Origin: Burkholderia ubonensis subsp. mesacidophila
Lineage (GTDB): Bacteria > Pseudomonadota > Gammaproteobacteria > Burkholderiales > Burkholderiaceae
Direction of reading: 5' to 3'
Length of the DNA: 64,000 bases
NCBI RefSeq assembly: GCF_002097715.1
Contig: NZ_CP020737.1
Span: 1,178,001-1,242,000, forward strand
The position numbers and the translations under genes were made by a program. This document shows, one piece after another, positions 1-9,883 of this stretch (the stretch's first letter is position 1; every line of letters begins with the position of its first letter). The notes beneath the pieces were generated by a model. It saw nothing but the letters and a program-made list of their open reading frames with translations, was not told the DNA's origin and did not search any database.

Positions 1-36
1 TTCCTGCTGACGACGTGGCTCTTCTTCACGGCGTAA
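1..36 (+). CDS. C-terminal end of an unidentified gene (truncated by window edge)
   Basis: Frame 1 is open from the window edge to a TAA at 34-36 and encodes FLLTTWLFFTA. The hydrophobic, aromatic ending suggests the last membrane segment of an integral membrane protein. It is on the same strand as the following dehydrogenase, about 66 bp upstream. Too little is present to name a family. Confidence 0.35.
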   Translation, partial: FLLTTWLFFTA

Positions 37-102
37 GCTGACGGTTTTCAACAAGGCGCGGACGGCCGGCGAACGAGCCGCCCGCGGCATGCGGAGATGG
101 CG

Positions 103-1092
103 ATGCAGAAGATCCTGGTCGCGCGTCCGATCTTCCCGGACGTGATCGAACGGCTCAAGCAGTATTTCGAGGTCGATTGGAACAATGGCGATGCGCTCGC
201 GCCCGACGCGCTCGCCGCGCGCCTGGCCGACAAGGACGGCGCGCTGACGGCCGGCGACCCGATCGGCGCGGCCACGCTGGCGGCGGCGCCGCGCCTGCGC
301 GTCGTGTCGAACATGGCGGTCGGCTACAACAACTTCGACATGGCCGCGTTCAACGCGGCGAACGTGCTCGGCACCAACACGCCGGACGTGCTGAACGAAT
401 CCACCGCCGATTTCGGCTGGGCGCTGATGATGGCGGCCGCGCGGCGCATCGCCGAATCCGAGCACTGGCTGCGCGCCGGGCGCTGGCAGAAGTGGGAATA
501 CGACGGCTTTCTCGGCCACGACATCTACGGCTCGACGCTCGGCATCATCGGCATGGGCCGCATCGGGCAGGCGCTCGCGCGCCGCGCGCAAGGCTTCGGC
601 ATGCAGGTGATCTATCACAACCGGTCGCGGGTCGCGCCCGAGATCGAAGCGGCGCTGAGCGCCGAGTATGTGTCGAAGGAAGCGCTGCTGTCGCGCGCCG
701 ACCACGTCGTGCTCGTGCTGCCGTATACGAAGGACAACCATCACACGATCGGCGCGGCGGAGCTCGCGCTGATGAAGCCCACCGCGACGCTGACCAACAT
801 AGCGCGCGGCGGGATCGTCGATGACGCGGCGCTGGCTGCCGCGTTGCGCGACCGGAAGATCGCCGCGGCCGGCCTCGACGTGTACGAGGGCGAGCCGAGC
901 GTGCATCCGGCGCTGCTCGAGGTGCCGAACGTCGTGCTGACGCCGCACATCGCGAGCGCGACCGAGAAGACCCGCCGCGCGATGGCGAACCTTGCCGCCG
1001 ACAATTTGATCGCCGCGCTGGGCGAAGGGCCGCGCGCGGGGCGTCCGCCGAATCCGGTCAACCCGGACGTGATCGGGAAGGCGCGCGCATGA
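103..1092 (+). CDS. 2-hydroxyacid dehydrogenase (glyoxylate/hydroxypyruvate reductase type)
   Basis: D-isomer-specific 2-hydroxyacid dehydrogenase, a cytosolic NAD(P)H-dependent enzyme that reduces glyoxylate, hydroxypyruvate or related 2-ketoacids. The Rossmann glycine motif GMGRIG lies near residue 150. The family catalytic residues follow: Arg in NIARGGIVDD, Glu in the DVYEGEP region, and His in LTPHIAS. At about 330 residues it has normal family length. An in-frame ATG at 97 directly abuts GGAG (93-96), so the ATG at 103, six bases downstream of GGAG, is the better start. The stop overlaps the rmuC start (ATGA), indicating translational coupling. The exact substrate cannot be read from sequence; GhrB-like is the best guess. 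Confidence 0.9.
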   Translation: MQKILVARPIFPDVIERLKQYFEVDWNNGDALAPDALAARLADKDGALTAGDPIGAATLAAAPRLRVVSNMAVGYNNFDMAAFNAANVLGTNTPDVLNESTADFGWALMMAAARRIAESEHWLRAGRWQKWEYDGFLGHDIYGSTLGIIGMGRIGQALARRAQGFGMQVIYHNRSRVAPEIEAALSAEYVSKEALLSRADHVVLVLPYTKDNHHTIGAAELALMKPTATLTNIARGGIVDDAALAAALRDRKIAAAGLDVYEGEPSVHPALLEVPNVVLTPHIASATEKTRRAMANLAADNLIAALGEGPRAGRPPNPVNPDVIGKARA

Positions 1093-2558
1093 CGATGACG
1101 TTGTTGCTCGCGGCGGTCGCCGTGCTGGCCGTCGCACTGGCGGTGGCGATCGTCGCAATCGTGCGGGGCGGCGGCCGCCACGACGACGTGGCGGTGCTCG
1201 GCGACCAGATCGAGGACGCCGCGCACGCGCAGGCGCGCGCGGTCGAGCGGCTCGAGCGCGAACTGCGCGGCGAGATCGTCGAGGGCGCGCGCGGCTCGCG
1301 CACGGAACTGGCGGGCAGCTTCGCGCGGCTGCAGCAGACGCTCGCCGCGCAGCTGACGAGCGTCGCCACCGTGCAGAACAACCAGATCGACGGTTTCGCA
1401 CAGCAGCTCGCGAAGCTCGTCGCCGGCAACGCGCAGCAGTTCGACGCGATGCGCGACAGCCTGCAGCGCCAGGCGCAGCAGGCGCGCGAGGAGCAGACCG
1501 CGGCGCTGCGGATGTTCGGCGACACGCTGAACCGCCAGCTCACGCAGCTCACCGAAGCGAACGACCGCCGGATCGGCGAAGTGCGCGCGACGCTCGAGCA
1601 GCGCCTGAAGGAAATCGAGACGAACAACGCGGCGAAGCTCGAGGAGATGCGGCGCACCGTCGACGAGAAGCTGCACGCGACGCTCGAGCAGCGGCTCGGC
1701 GAGTCGTTCAAGCTGGTGTCCGACCGGCTCGAGCAGGTGCATCGCGGGCTCGGCGAGATGCAGACGCTGGCGGCCGGCGTCGGCGACCTGAAGAAGGTGC
1801 TGACCAACGTGAAGACGCGCGGCACCTGGGGCGAAGTGCAGCTCGAGGCGCTGCTCGAGCAGATGCTGACGCCCGACCAGTACGCGAAGAACGTCGCGAC
1901 CGTGCCGAAGAGCAGCGAGCGGGTGGAGTTCGCGATCAGGTTGCCGGGGCGCGGCGCCGGCGCGAGCGACGCGCCGCCGGTCTGGCTGCCGATCGACGCG
2001 AAATTCCCGCGCGAGGACTACGAGCGGCTGATCGACGCGCAGGAGCGGGCCGACGCGGCCGCGGTCGACGAGGCTGCGCGCGCGCTCGAGGCGCGCGTGA
2101 AGGCGGAGGCGCGCACGATCGCCGAGAAGTACGTCGCGCCGCCGCACACGACCGATTTCGCGCTGCTGTTCCTGCCGACCGAAGGGCTGTACGCGGAGAT
2201 CCTGCGCCGCCCGGGGCTGACCGACCTGCTGCAGCGCGATTACCGCGTGACGGTGGCGGGCCCGACGACGCTCACCGCGTTGCTGAACAGCCTGCAGATG
2301 GGTTTCCGGACGCTCGCGATCGAGAAGCGTTCGAGCGAGGTGTGGCAGGTGCTCGGCGCGGTGAAGACGGAATTCGGCAAGTTCGGCGACGTGCTCGCAC
2401 GCACGAAGTCGCAGCTGGAGACGGTCACGCGTTCGATCGAGGCGGCCGAGCAGCGCACGCGCGTGATGAACCGCAAGCTCAAGCAGGTGGAGGCGCTGCC
2501 CGGCGATACGGCGGCCGGTCTGCTGGGCGCGGACGGTGTCGATCCCGACGATGCGTGA
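1089..2558 (+). CDS. rmuC: DNA recombination protein RmuC homologue
   Basis: RmuC-family protein, implicated genetically in limiting inversions at short inverted repeats and carrying a nuclease-like core. Residues 1-26 form one N-terminal membrane anchor. Residues about 35-235 are Gln/Glu/Arg-rich and predicted coiled coil. The conserved RmuC core follows from about residue 242 (TRGTWGEVQLEALLEQML) and includes DAKFPREDY near 305. The length, 489 residues, is typical. The ATG overlaps the upstream stop codon (ATGA). The gene ends 33 bp before a strong hairpin terminator. A biochemical role is inferred from the family only. Confidence 0.92.
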   Translation: MTMTLLLAAVAVLAVALAVAIVAIVRGGGRHDDVAVLGDQIEDAAHAQARAVERLERELRGEIVEGARGSRTELAGSFARLQQTLAAQLTSVATVQNNQIDGFAQQLAKLVAGNAQQFDAMRDSLQRQAQQAREEQTAALRMFGDTLNRQLTQLTEANDRRIGEVRATLEQRLKEIETNNAAKLEEMRRTVDEKLHATLEQRLGESFKLVSDRLEQVHRGLGEMQTLAAGVGDLKKVLTNVKTRGTWGEVQLEALLEQMLTPDQYAKNVATVPKSSERVEFAIRLPGRGAGASDAPPVWLPIDAKFPREDYERLIDAQERADAAAVDEAARALEARVKAEARTIAEKYVAPPHTTDFALLFLPTEGLYAEILRRPGLTDLLQRDYRVTVAGPTTLTALLNSLQMGFRTLAIEKRSSEVWQVLGAVKTEFGKFGDVLARTKSQLETVTRSIEAAEQRTRVMNRKLKQVEALPGDTAAGLLGADGVDPDDA

Positions 2559-2591
2559 CCGGCAGCGCTCACGCGAGCGGTCGTCGAAACG

Positions 2592-2621
2592 AAAATGGGC
2601 TCAATGAGCGCCCATTTTTTT
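2592..2621. terminator. Rho-independent terminator between convergent rmuC and the GNAT gene
   Basis: A perfect 9-bp stem (AAAATGGGC 2592-2600 with GCCCATTTT 2610-2618) is closed by a 9-nt loop and followed by Ts on the plus strand. The minus strand also reads into a T-rich tract, so it may serve both convergent transcription units. Confidence 0.85.
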
Positions 2622-2647
2622 GACGGCTGCCGCGGAGGCGGCCGGGT

Positions 2648-3133
2648 TCAGCGCCCGGCGAGCGTATCCAGCGCGTCGCCCGTCACGCGCACGATGCGCC
2701 AGTCCGGCAACACGGTCGCACCCATCTTCTCGTAGAAATCGATCGCGCGCTGGTTCCAGTCGAGCACCGACCATTCGAAGCGCGCGCAGCGGCGCTCGAC
2801 GGCGAGCGCGGCAAGCCGCCGGAGCATCGCGGTGCCGAGGCCCGTGCCGCGCTGCGACGGCTGCACGTAGAGATCCTCGAGATACAGGCCGCGGCGGCCC
2901 ACGAACGTCGAATAGTTGTGGAAGAACAGCGCATACGCGACGAGCGCGCCGTTGCGTTCGGCGACGAGCGCTTCGGCCGCCGGGTGCGCGCCGAACAGCG
3001 CGTCGGCCAGATCGTGCTCGGTCGCGACGAACAGGTGCGTGAGCTGCTCGAATTCCGCCAGCTCGCGCATCAGCGCGAGGATCGCGCCGACGTCCCGCGC
3101 CTCGGCCGGGCGGATCAGCGGCGTGCCGCTCAC
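2648..3133 (-). CDS. GNAT family N-acetyltransferase (diamine/thialysine acetyltransferase-like)
   Basis: A 161-residue GCN5-related acetyltransferase using acetyl-CoA. The block YLEDLYVQPSQRGTGLG contains the acetyl-CoA-binding Q/RxxGxG motif in the form typical of spermidine/thialysine acetyltransferases. A conserved aromatic stretch WNQRAIDFYEKMGA follows near the C terminus. The start is the GTG at 3133-3131, which overlaps the TGA of the preceding small membrane protein (GTGA), so the two genes are probably translationally coupled. It is the last gene of the moaA-mobA-moeA transcript direction. The substrate is uncertain. Confidence 0.85.
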   Translation of the reverse strand: MSGTPLIRPAEARDVGAILALMRELAEFEQLTHLFVATEHDLADALFGAHPAAEALVAERNGALVAYALFFHNYSTFVGRRGLYLEDLYVQPSQRGTGLGTAMLRRLAALAVERRCARFEWSVLDWNQRAIDFYEKMGATVLPDWRIVRVTGDALDTLAGR

Positions 3134-3405
3134 GCTTCCTCCGGCGGATCGGACAGCACGATCTCGATGCCGCCGAAGCGCGACGCGACCCAGTTGTATG
3201 CGTGGCAGGCGATCCACAGCAGCACGAAGCCGACGACCGCGTTCAGCAGCAGCGCGCTCAGGATCGTGCTCAGTTCGACCATCCCGAAGCGGACGTACGC
3301 GACGAGAATGCCGAGCAGCACGATCGGCACGCTGAACGTCAGGTAGACGAGGATCAGCGCCTTGGCGGTCTGTCCTGCTGCGATCGACGAAATTTGTTTC
3401 TTCAT
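3130..3405 (-). CDS. Small two-helix membrane protein, unknown function
   Basis: A 91-residue protein with a basic, polar N terminus (MKKQISS) and two clear hydrophobic segments at about residues 15-38 and 46-68, followed by a polar acidic tail ending SDPPEEA. I do not recognise a family. It lies between moeA (39 bp upstream) and the GNAT gene (4-bp overlap) on the same strand, so it is probably part of the molybdenum-cofactor transcript. There is no obvious molybdate-related motif, and a link to the cofactor is inference from position only. The start ATG is at 3405. Confidence 0.75.
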   Translation of the reverse strand: MKKQISSIAAGQTAKALILVYLTFSVPIVLLGILVAYVRFGMVELSTILSALLLNAVVGFVLLWIACHAYNWVASRFGGIEIVLSDPPEEA

Positions 3406-3443
3406 GTGTGGAGAGCCCCCGTAGTGATACCAATAAGTGGAAT

Positions 3444-4742
3444 TCAGATCAGGCCGTCGAACGGCAGAATGTCGACCGGCGCGCCGGCGTCGATCGGGCC
3501 CGCGTCGTGGCCGAGAACGATGAAGCAGTTGGCGGCCGCGAGCCCGCTCAGCGACGCGGAGCTCTGCGAGCCGGCCGGCGCGACCTGCCAGATGCCGTCG
3601 GCGGCGCGCGTGGCGACGCCGCGCAGGTATTCGGCGCGGCCCGGCCGCTTCTTCAGCGGCTGCGTGCTGAGCGCGCTGTACAGCGCGGGCGGCGGCGTCT
3701 GCGCGCCGGCCATCGCGAGCAGTGCAGGGCGGACGATCGCATAGAACGTGACCGCGGATGCCACCGGGTTGCCGGGCAGGCCGAAGAACAGCGCGCCGCG
3801 TTCGCCAGCGGACGACGGCGCGAGCGTGCCGCACGCGAGCGGCCTGCCGGGGCGCAGCGCGAGGCTGGCGAACGTGACGTCGCCGAGCCGCGCCATCACG
3901 TCGCGCGTGAAATCGGCTTCGCCGACTGACACGCCGCCCGACGTGATCACCGCATCGGCCTGCGCGGCGACCGCGTCGCGCAGCGCCGCTTCGAGCGCGG
4001 CCGGATCGTCGCGGACGATGCCGAGATCGAGCGGTTCGACGTTCAAGCGCACGAGCATCGCGATGAGCATCCCGCGATTGCTGTCGTACAGCGTGCCGCG
4101 GTCGAGCGGCGTGCCCGGCGCACGCAATTCGTCGCCGGTCGAGAACACGGCGACGCGCAGGCGGCGGCGCACGGTCACGTCGGCTTGGCCGAACGACGCG
4201 AGCAGGCCGAGGTCGGCCGGGCGCAGGATGCGGCCCGCGGCGAGTGCGCAGGCGCCGCGCGCGAGATCCTCGCCGGCCTTGCGGCAGTTCGCGCCGCGTG
4301 ACACGTCGCGCGCGGCGAACCGGATCGCGCCGTCCAGCGCCGTCACGCGCTCCTGAGGGATCACCGTGTCGCACCCGGCCGGCAGCGGCGCGCCCGTCAT
4401 GATGCGGATGCAGCCGCGCGCGGGTACGGCGCCGTCGAACGGGTGGCCGGCGAACGCCGCGCCCGCGATCGCGAGCGTCACGTCGCCGTCCGGCGACGCG
4501 TGCGCGCATTCGCCGCCGTCGAACGCGTAGCCGTCCATTGCCGAATTGTCGTACGCGGGGATGTCGAACGGCGCCGTCACGTCGGCCGCCAGCACACGGT
4601 CGAGCGCGTCGCGCAACGGCACGGTGTCGCACGCGTCGACCGGCGCCGCACAGCGGCACGCGAGCGCCTGCGCGTCGGCGAGCGACAGCGGCGCGTCGTG
4701 GTCGGCTGCGGATCGGGAAGCGGGCGAGGATTGCGTGGTCAT
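3444..4742 (-). CDS. moeA: Molybdopterin molybdenumtransferase MoeA
   Basis: A 432-residue MoeA, which inserts molybdate into adenylylated molybdopterin in the last general step of molybdenum cofactor synthesis. The N-terminal domain includes IPAYDNSAMDGYAF near residues 65-78, the family fingerprint. The central molybdopterin-binding fold has STGDEL and DSNRGML, followed by SGGVSVGEADF and LPGNPVA. The start is the ATG at 4742 giving MTTQSSP. It follows mobA by 124 bp on the same strand. Confidence 0.96.
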   Translation of the reverse strand: MTTQSSPASRSAADHDAPLSLADAQALACRCAAPVDACDTVPLRDALDRVLAADVTAPFDIPAYDNSAMDGYAFDGGECAHASPDGDVTLAIAGAAFAGHPFDGAVPARGCIRIMTGAPLPAGCDTVIPQERVTALDGAIRFAARDVSRGANCRKAGEDLARGACALAAGRILRPADLGLLASFGQADVTVRRRLRVAVFSTGDELRAPGTPLDRGTLYDSNRGMLIAMLVRLNVEPLDLGIVRDDPAALEAALRDAVAAQADAVITSGGVSVGEADFTRDVMARLGDVTFASLALRPGRPLACGTLAPSSAGERGALFFGLPGNPVASAVTFYAIVRPALLAMAGAQTPPPALYSALSTQPLKKRPGRAEYLRGVATRAADGIWQVAPAGSQSSASLSGLAAANCFIVLGHDAGPIDAGAPVDILPFDGLI

Positions 4743-4866
4743 GAGTCGGACTGCGCCGCAAGGCTTATCGGGTTGGTGGCCGGGATTCGTGGCCGGCTGG
4801 GCGACGGCGGCGCGGTTGCGCGGGGTCGCAGGCGGCGGGCGGCGCGCGGGAACGGGGCCGGCGCCG

Positions 4867-5484
4867 TTAGCGACGGGCGAGCGCGGCGAGTTCCTGCCAA
4901 GAGTTGGCATTGTAAAACGCACGCTCGTCATGAAACTCGACTTCGACCGTCTTGTGGCGCGCGTACCACGCACGCACCTTGCGGTCGCCGGCGTCGAGCC
5001 GCGCCGCGAGATCGTCGGCAAGCGACGTACGCAGCAGCGCGAACGTCGGCTGCGGGGCGCGCTGGCGCTGCGCGTCGACTGTGACCGCCATCGCGATGTC
5101 GGCGTGCTGTGCGGCGAGCGCCTCATGCAGCCGCGCGACCAGATCATCGGGCAGGAACGGCGAATCGCACGGCGCGCAGGCAACGAGCGGCGCGCGCGCG
5201 GCACGCATGCCGGCGAGCAGGCCCGCGAGCGGGCCGGGGAAGTCGTGCGTCGCATCCGGCACCACGCGCGCGCCGAATGGCGCGCCCAGTTCCGCATAGC
5301 GGTCGGGATGGCGGTTCGCGCTGATCAGCGTTTCGTCGACCTGCGGCGCGAGCCGGCTCAGCACGTGCAGCGCGAGCGGCGTGCCGTCCAGCAGTTGCAG
5401 GCCCTTGTCGACGCCGTCCATGCGCGTCGCGCGGCCGCCTGCGAGCAGCAGGCCGGCGATCGACGGGAGCGGGGATGCGGGCAT
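4867..5484 (-). CDS. mobA: Molybdenum cofactor guanylyltransferase MobA
   Basis: A 205-residue nucleotidyltransferase that attaches GMP to Mo-molybdopterin, forming the bis-MGD cofactor of formate dehydrogenases, nitrate reductases and related enzymes. The N-terminal GTP-binding signature LLAGGRATRMDGVDKGL is at residues 12-28. CDSPFLPDDLV near 110 supplies a metal-binding Asp. It begins only 6 bp after the moaA stop, so the two genes are certainly co-transcribed. Molybdate uptake genes are not in the window. Confidence 0.95.
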   Translation of the reverse strand: MPASPLPSIAGLLLAGGRATRMDGVDKGLQLLDGTPLALHVLSRLAPQVDETLISANRHPDRYAELGAPFGARVVPDATHDFPGPLAGLLAGMRAARAPLVACAPCDSPFLPDDLVARLHEALAAQHADIAMAVTVDAQRQRAPQPTFALLRTSLADDLAARLDAGDRKVRAWYARHKTVEVEFHDERAFYNANSWQELAALARR

Positions 5485-5490
5485 CGCGCG

Positions 5491-6603
5491 TCAGCCGCCG
5501 ATGTAAGACATTTCGACGCGCTTGCCCGCGCGGTCGGCTGCCGTGTCGGCCATTGCGCTGCCGCGCAGTTGCGAGTAGCGGTCGGTGCGGGCCTGCCAGA
5601 TGCGCGCGATCGCGGTGGCGATCTCGGCGTCGCTCGCGCCGTTGCGCACCAGCGCACGCAGGTCGTGGCCGGCCGTCGCGAACAGGCACAGGTATAGCTT
5701 GCCTTCGGTCGACAGGCGCGCGCGCGTGCAGTCGCCGCAGAATGCCTGCGTGACGCTGGAGATCACGCCGATCTCGCCGCTGCCGTCCGCGTAGCCCCAG
5801 CGCTGCGCGGTTTCGGCCGCGGTGTGGGCCTCGAGCGGCACGAGCGGGAAATGTTCGGCGATGCGCGCGACGACGTCGGCGGACGGCAGCACCTCGGTCA
5901 TGTTCCAGCCGTTCGACGTGCCGACGTCCATGTATTCGATGAAGCGCAGCACGACGCCGGTGCCGCGGAAGCGCGCCGCCATCGGCAGGATCTCGCTGTC
6001 GTTGGTGCCGCGCTTCACGACCATGTTGACCTTGACCGGCGCGAGGCCGGCGGCCTGCGCGGCGAAGATGCCGTCGAGCACGTCGGCGCTCGCGAAGTCG
6101 GCGTCGTTCATGCGCCGGAACAGCGTGTCGTCGAGTGCGTCGAGGCTGACCGTCACGCGCGTGAGCCCGGCGTCCTTCAGCGCGCGCGCCTTGCGGGCGA
6201 GCAGCGAGCCGTTGGTGGTCAGCGTCAGGTCGAGCGGGCGGCCGTCGTGGGTCGTCAGGCGCGCGAGGCGCTCGATCAGGAATTCGAGGTTCTTGCGCAG
6301 CAATGGCTCGCCGCCCGTGATGCGGATCTTCTCGACGCCGTGCGCGACGAACAGCCGCGCGACCCGCTCGATTTCCTCGAGCGTCAGCAGCGCGCTGTGG
6401 GGCAGGAACGGATAGTCCTTGTCGAACACCGCGCGCGGCATGCAGTACACGCAGCGGAAGTTGCAGCGATCCGTCACCGAGATGCGCAGGTCGCGCAACG
6501 GACGCGCAAGCGTGTCGTGCAGCAGGCCATCCGGGGTGTGCGCGGCGCCGGAGACATCCGGCAACCCGCTGACGTCGGCGAGGGGAATGATGCGTCGGGA
6601 CAT
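5491..6603 (-). CDS. moaA: GTP 3',8-cyclase MoaA
   Basis: A 370-residue radical-SAM enzyme that converts GTP to 3',8-cyclo-GTP, the first step of molybdopterin synthesis. The SAM cluster motif CNFRCVYC gives Cys47, Cys51 and Cys54. The C-terminal second cluster is CGDC plus a downstream Cys in KLYLCLF. The protein ends in Gly-Gly, a tail required for catalysis in MoaA. The N terminus is about 30 residues longer than in E. coli. It heads the minus-strand moaA-mobA-moeA unit; no moaC, moaD or moaE is in this window. Confidence 0.96.
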   Translation of the reverse strand: MSRRIIPLADVSGLPDVSGAAHTPDGLLHDTLARPLRDLRISVTDRCNFRCVYCMPRAVFDKDYPFLPHSALLTLEEIERVARLFVAHGVEKIRITGGEPLLRKNLEFLIERLARLTTHDGRPLDLTLTTNGSLLARKARALKDAGLTRVTVSLDALDDTLFRRMNDADFASADVLDGIFAAQAAGLAPVKVNMVVKRGTNDSEILPMAARFRGTGVVLRFIEYMDVGTSNGWNMTEVLPSADVVARIAEHFPLVPLEAHTAAETAQRWGYADGSGEIGVISSVTQAFCGDCTRARLSTEGKLYLCLFATAGHDLRALVRNGASDAEIATAIARIWQARTDRYSQLRGSAMADTAADRAGKRVEMSYIGG

Positions 6604-6687
6604 GTTGAAAGCGGTACGAGCCAGACCTCTATTCTAGCCGCAAGCGCGCGGGCGGGCCGCGGGCGGAAAACCCGCAGCGCGGACGTG

Positions 6688-6711
6688 AAAAAGCCCGCCG
6701 AAGCGGGCTTT
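6688..6711 (-). terminator. Rho-independent terminator of rne
   Basis: The stem AAAGCCCGC/GCGGGCTTT (9 bp, 4-nt loop) is followed on the minus strand by a run of Ts. It lies 20 bp beyond the rne stop codon and separates rne from moaA. Confidence 0.85.
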
Positions 6712-6730
6712 CTCGTGACGGCGGACGCGA

Positions 6731-9700
6731 TCAGTGATGCGTCGTTTCCACCTGCTGCATCGGCGTCGTGTCGACCGGCGGCAGCGCCTTGCGCTCACGC
6801 GGCACGCGAGCCGGCCGCGGGAGCTGCGCGGCGGCGTTCTGGGCGGCGCGGAACTTGTCGGCGTCCGTGTTCACCCAGACGAGCCCGGCTTGCGTCAGCA
6901 CCGTCTCCAGGCTGGCCGAGGCGGGCGCCGCGGCAGCCGGTTGCGCCTGCTCGACGACCGGGGCGGCCACGGCAGCTTCGACCGGCGCCGTTTCGACGCG
7001 AACCGGTTCGGCTGCCACCGCCGGGGCGGCTTCGACCACCGCGACCGGGGCGGCTTCGGCGACCGGTGCAGGTTGCGGCGCTGCGACAGCCGCAGGCGCT
7101 TCCGGCACTTCCAGCGCATCGTTCGGCGAGACCGCGACCGGGGCGGGGCCGGCTTCGACCGCTGCGACCGGCGCAGCGGTTTCGACCGGTTGCGCCGCAA
7201 CGGCGGGCTCGACCGCGGCGACGGCCGGTGCGGCCTCGACGCGAGCCGGCGCCGGCTGCGTGTCGGCAGCGGCCGGCTCGGCCGGTTCCGCGTGCGCGAC
7301 CGCTTCCGCAACGACGGCGCCTGCTGCCGCGACAGCCGCCACGGCTGCCGGTGCAGCAGCGTGCGGTGCTTCGGCGACCGGCGCTGCGTGCGCCACGGGC
7401 TCCGCTGCCGGTGCGACGGCGGCTTCGCCTTCACCTTCACCGTCTTCCGCTGCGTGGGCGACGAGCGTGCCGTCTTCCTCGCGCTCGCGACGACCGCCGC
7501 GGCGGCCGCGACGGCGGCGGCGGCGTTCCTCGCCGTCACGCGCGCCGGCTTCGGCGTCGGCCGTCACCTCGGCGCCCGGCAGGGCGGCGGAAGCGGCGGC
7601 CTGGTCGGCTTCGAGTTCCGGATGGCTTTCGCCGCGGGTGACCGTTTCGAGCGTGGCCGCATGCTGGGTCGGCTTGCGACGCTCGCCACGCTCGCGACGT
7701 TCGCCGCGTTCCTGGCGCTCGCCGCGACCGGCTGCCTCGACGGCTTCCGGCTGCTCGACACGCTCGCGCGGCTCGCGGCTTTCACGCGGCTCGCGGGTTT
7801 CGCGGGCCTCGCGCGCTTCACGCGGCTCGCGCTGGCCACGGCCCTCGCGGCCTTCACGGCTCTCGCGACCTTCGCGACCTTCGCGAGTCTCGCGACCTTC
7901 ACGAGCCTCACGGCCTTCACGCGGCTCGCGTGCTTCCTTGCCTTCGCGTTCCGCACGCTGCGGCTGGCCACCGCGGCCGGCTGCGGCCTGGTCGCGGCCG
8001 CCTTGCGGCTGCTGGGCGCCGCCGCGGCGGTTGCGATTGCGATCGCCGCCGCGTTCGCCGCGCTGCTCGGACTTCTCGGTGCGCTCGCGGGCCGGGCGGG
8101 CGGCCTGTTCCTTCACGGGGGCCGGAGCCGGGGCAGGCGCGGGTGCCGGCTGGATGCCGAACAGGCCCTTCAGCCAGCCGATGATGCCGCCGCTTGCAGC
8201 GGCGACCGGGACGGGCGGGGGCGTCGGCTCGACCGGACGCTGCGGAGCCGGGCTCGGCGCCGGGCGCTCGGGCGTGATGCCCTTGACCGCGGCTTCCTGC
8301 TTCGGCTTCACTTCGGCGGCGCGCTTGCTGTAGCCGGTTTCCGATTCCAGCTCGCGGGCGGCTTCCTCGGCCATCTTCCACGATGCGCGCGGATCGTCGA
8401 GGCGCGCGTCGTCGTGACGCAGGCGCTCGAGCTTGTAGTGCGGCGTATCGAGGTGCTTGTTCGGGATCAGCACGATGCCGACCTTGAAGCGCGACTCGAT
8501 CTTGTTGATTTCCTGGCGCTTTTCGTTGAGCAGGAAGGCGGTCACCTCGACCGGCACCTGGCAGTGGATCGCCGCGGTGTTTTCCTTCATCGCTTCTTCC
8601 TGAATGATCCGCAGGACTTGCAGCGCGGACGATTCGGTGTCGCGGATGTGGCCGGTGCCGTTGCAGCGCGGGCAGGTCACGTGGCTGCCCTCGGACAGCG
8701 CCGGGCGCAGCCGCTGGCGCGACAGCTCCATCAGGCCGAAGCGCGAGATCTTGCCCATCTGCACGCGGGCGCGGTCATGCTTGAGCGCGTCCTTCAGGCG
8801 CTGCTCGACCTCGCGCTGGCTCTTGGCCGATTCCATGTCGATGAAATCGATCACGATCAGGCCGCCGAGGTCGCGCAGGCGCAGCTGGCGGGCGACTTCG
8901 TCGGCCGCCTCGAGGTTGGTGCGGGTCGCCGTTTCCTCGATGTCCGCGCCCTTGGTCGCGCGCGCCGAGTTCACGTCGATCGCGACGAGCGCCTCGGTGT
9001 GGTCGATCACGATCGCGCCGCCCGACGGCAGCGGCACCGTGCGCGAATACGCGGTCTCGATCTGGTGCTCGATCTGGAAGCGGGAGAAGAGGGGCACGTC
9101 GTCGTGGTAGCGCTTCACCTTCGACACGTTGTCCGGCATCACGATGTCCATGAACGCACGGGCCTGATCGTGGATCTCGGTCGTGTCGATCAGGATTTCG
9201 CCGATGTCAGGCTGGAAATAGTCCCGGATCGCGCGGATCACGAGGCTCGATTCCAGGTAGATCAGCATCGGCTCGCCCGAGCGGCCGCTCTGCGACGCGG
9301 CTTCGATCGCGCGCCACAGCTGCAGCAGGTAGTTCAGGTCCCACTGCAGTTCCTCGGCGCTGCGGCCGATGCCCGCGGTGCGGGCGATCATGCTCATGCC
9401 GTCCGGAATCTGCAGCTGCGCCATCGTTTCGCGCAGCTCCTGGCGCTCGTCGCCCTCGATGCGGCGCGACACGCCGCCGCCGCGCGGGTTGTTCGGCATC
9501 AGCACGAGGTAGCGGCCGGCGAGCGAGATGAACGTCGTGAGCGCCGCGCCCTTGTTGCCGCGCTCTTCCTTCTCGACCTGGACGATCAGCTCCTGGCCTT
9601 CGCGCAGCGCATCCTGGATGCGCGCGGAGCGCATGTCGATGCCTTCCTTGAAGTACTGGCGGGCGACTTCCTTGAACGGCAGGAAGCCGTGGCGGTCTTC

Positions 9701-9883
9701 GCCGTAGTTGACGAAGCAGGCTTCGAGCGACGGCTCGATGCGGGTGATGATGCCTTTGTAGATATTGCCTTTGCGTTGTTCGCGTCCGGCGGTTTCGATA
9801 TCGATGTCGATGAGTTTTTGCCCATCGACGATGGCGACGCGCAGTTCTTCCTGCTGCGTCGCGTTGAACAACATGCGTTTCAT
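6731..9883 (-). CDS. rne: Ribonuclease E
   Basis: A 1050-residue RNase E, the endoribonuclease and degradosome scaffold for mRNA turnover and rRNA/tRNA maturation. The N-terminal half has an S1 RNA-binding domain (about 35-120), catalytic-site aspartates in VAIDVNSA (about 303) and VIDFID (about 345), and the zinc-link CPRCNGTG near 403. The C-terminal half is disordered: an Arg/Glu tract built of REGRE/REPRE-type repeats (about 640-715), then a long Ala/Pro/Glu-rich tail. The start [22 protein letters not shown] matches the family N terminus; the frame is open upstream but that part is not family-like. A long 5' leader precedes it, as expected for an autoregulated rne. Confidence 0.96.
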   Translation of the reverse strand: MKRMLFNATQQEELRVAIVDGQKLIDIDIETAGREQRKGNIYKGIITRIEPSLEACFVNYGEDRHGFLPFKEVARQYFKEGIDMRSARIQDALREGQELIVQVEKEERGNKGAALTTFISLAGRYLVLMPNNPRGGGVSRRIEGDERQELRETMAQLQIPDGMSMIARTAGIGRSAEELQWDLNYLLQLWRAIEAASQSGRSGEPMLIYLESSLVIRAIRDYFQPDIGEILIDTTEIHDQARAFMDIVMPDNVSKVKRYHDDVPLFSRFQIEHQIETAYSRTVPLPSGGAIVIDHTEALVAIDVNSARATKGADIEETATRTNLEAADEVARQLRLRDLGGLIVIDFIDMESAKSQREVEQRLKDALKHDRARVQMGKISRFGLMELSRQRLRPALSEGSHVTCPRCNGTGHIRDTESSALQVLRIIQEEAMKENTAAIHCQVPVEVTAFLLNEKRQEINKIESRFKVGIVLIPNKHLDTPHYKLERLRHDDARLDDPRASWKMAEEAARELESETGYSKRAAEVKPKQEAAVKGITPERPAPSPAPQRPVEPTPPPVPVAAASGGIIGWLKGLFGIQPAPAPAPAPAPVKEQAARPARERTEKSEQRGERGGDRNRNRRGGAQQPQGGRDQAAAGRGGQPQRAEREGKEAREPREGREAREGRETREGREGRESREGREGRGQREPREAREARETREPRESREPRERVEQPEAVEAAGRGERQERGERRERGERRKPTQHAATLETVTRGESHPELEADQAAASAALPGAEVTADAEAGARDGEERRRRRRGRRGGRREREEDGTLVAHAAEDGEGEGEAAVAPAAEPVAHAAPVAEAPHAAAPAAVAAVAAAGAVVAEAVAHAEPAEPAAADTQPAPARVEAAPAVAAVEPAVAAQPVETAAPVAAVEAGPAPVAVSPNDALEVPEAPAAVAAPQPAPVAEAAPVAVVEAAPAVAAEPVRVETAPVEAAVAAPVVEQAQPAAAAPASASLETVLTQAGLVWVNTDADKFRAAQNAAAQLPRPARVPRERKALPPVDTTPMQQVETTHH

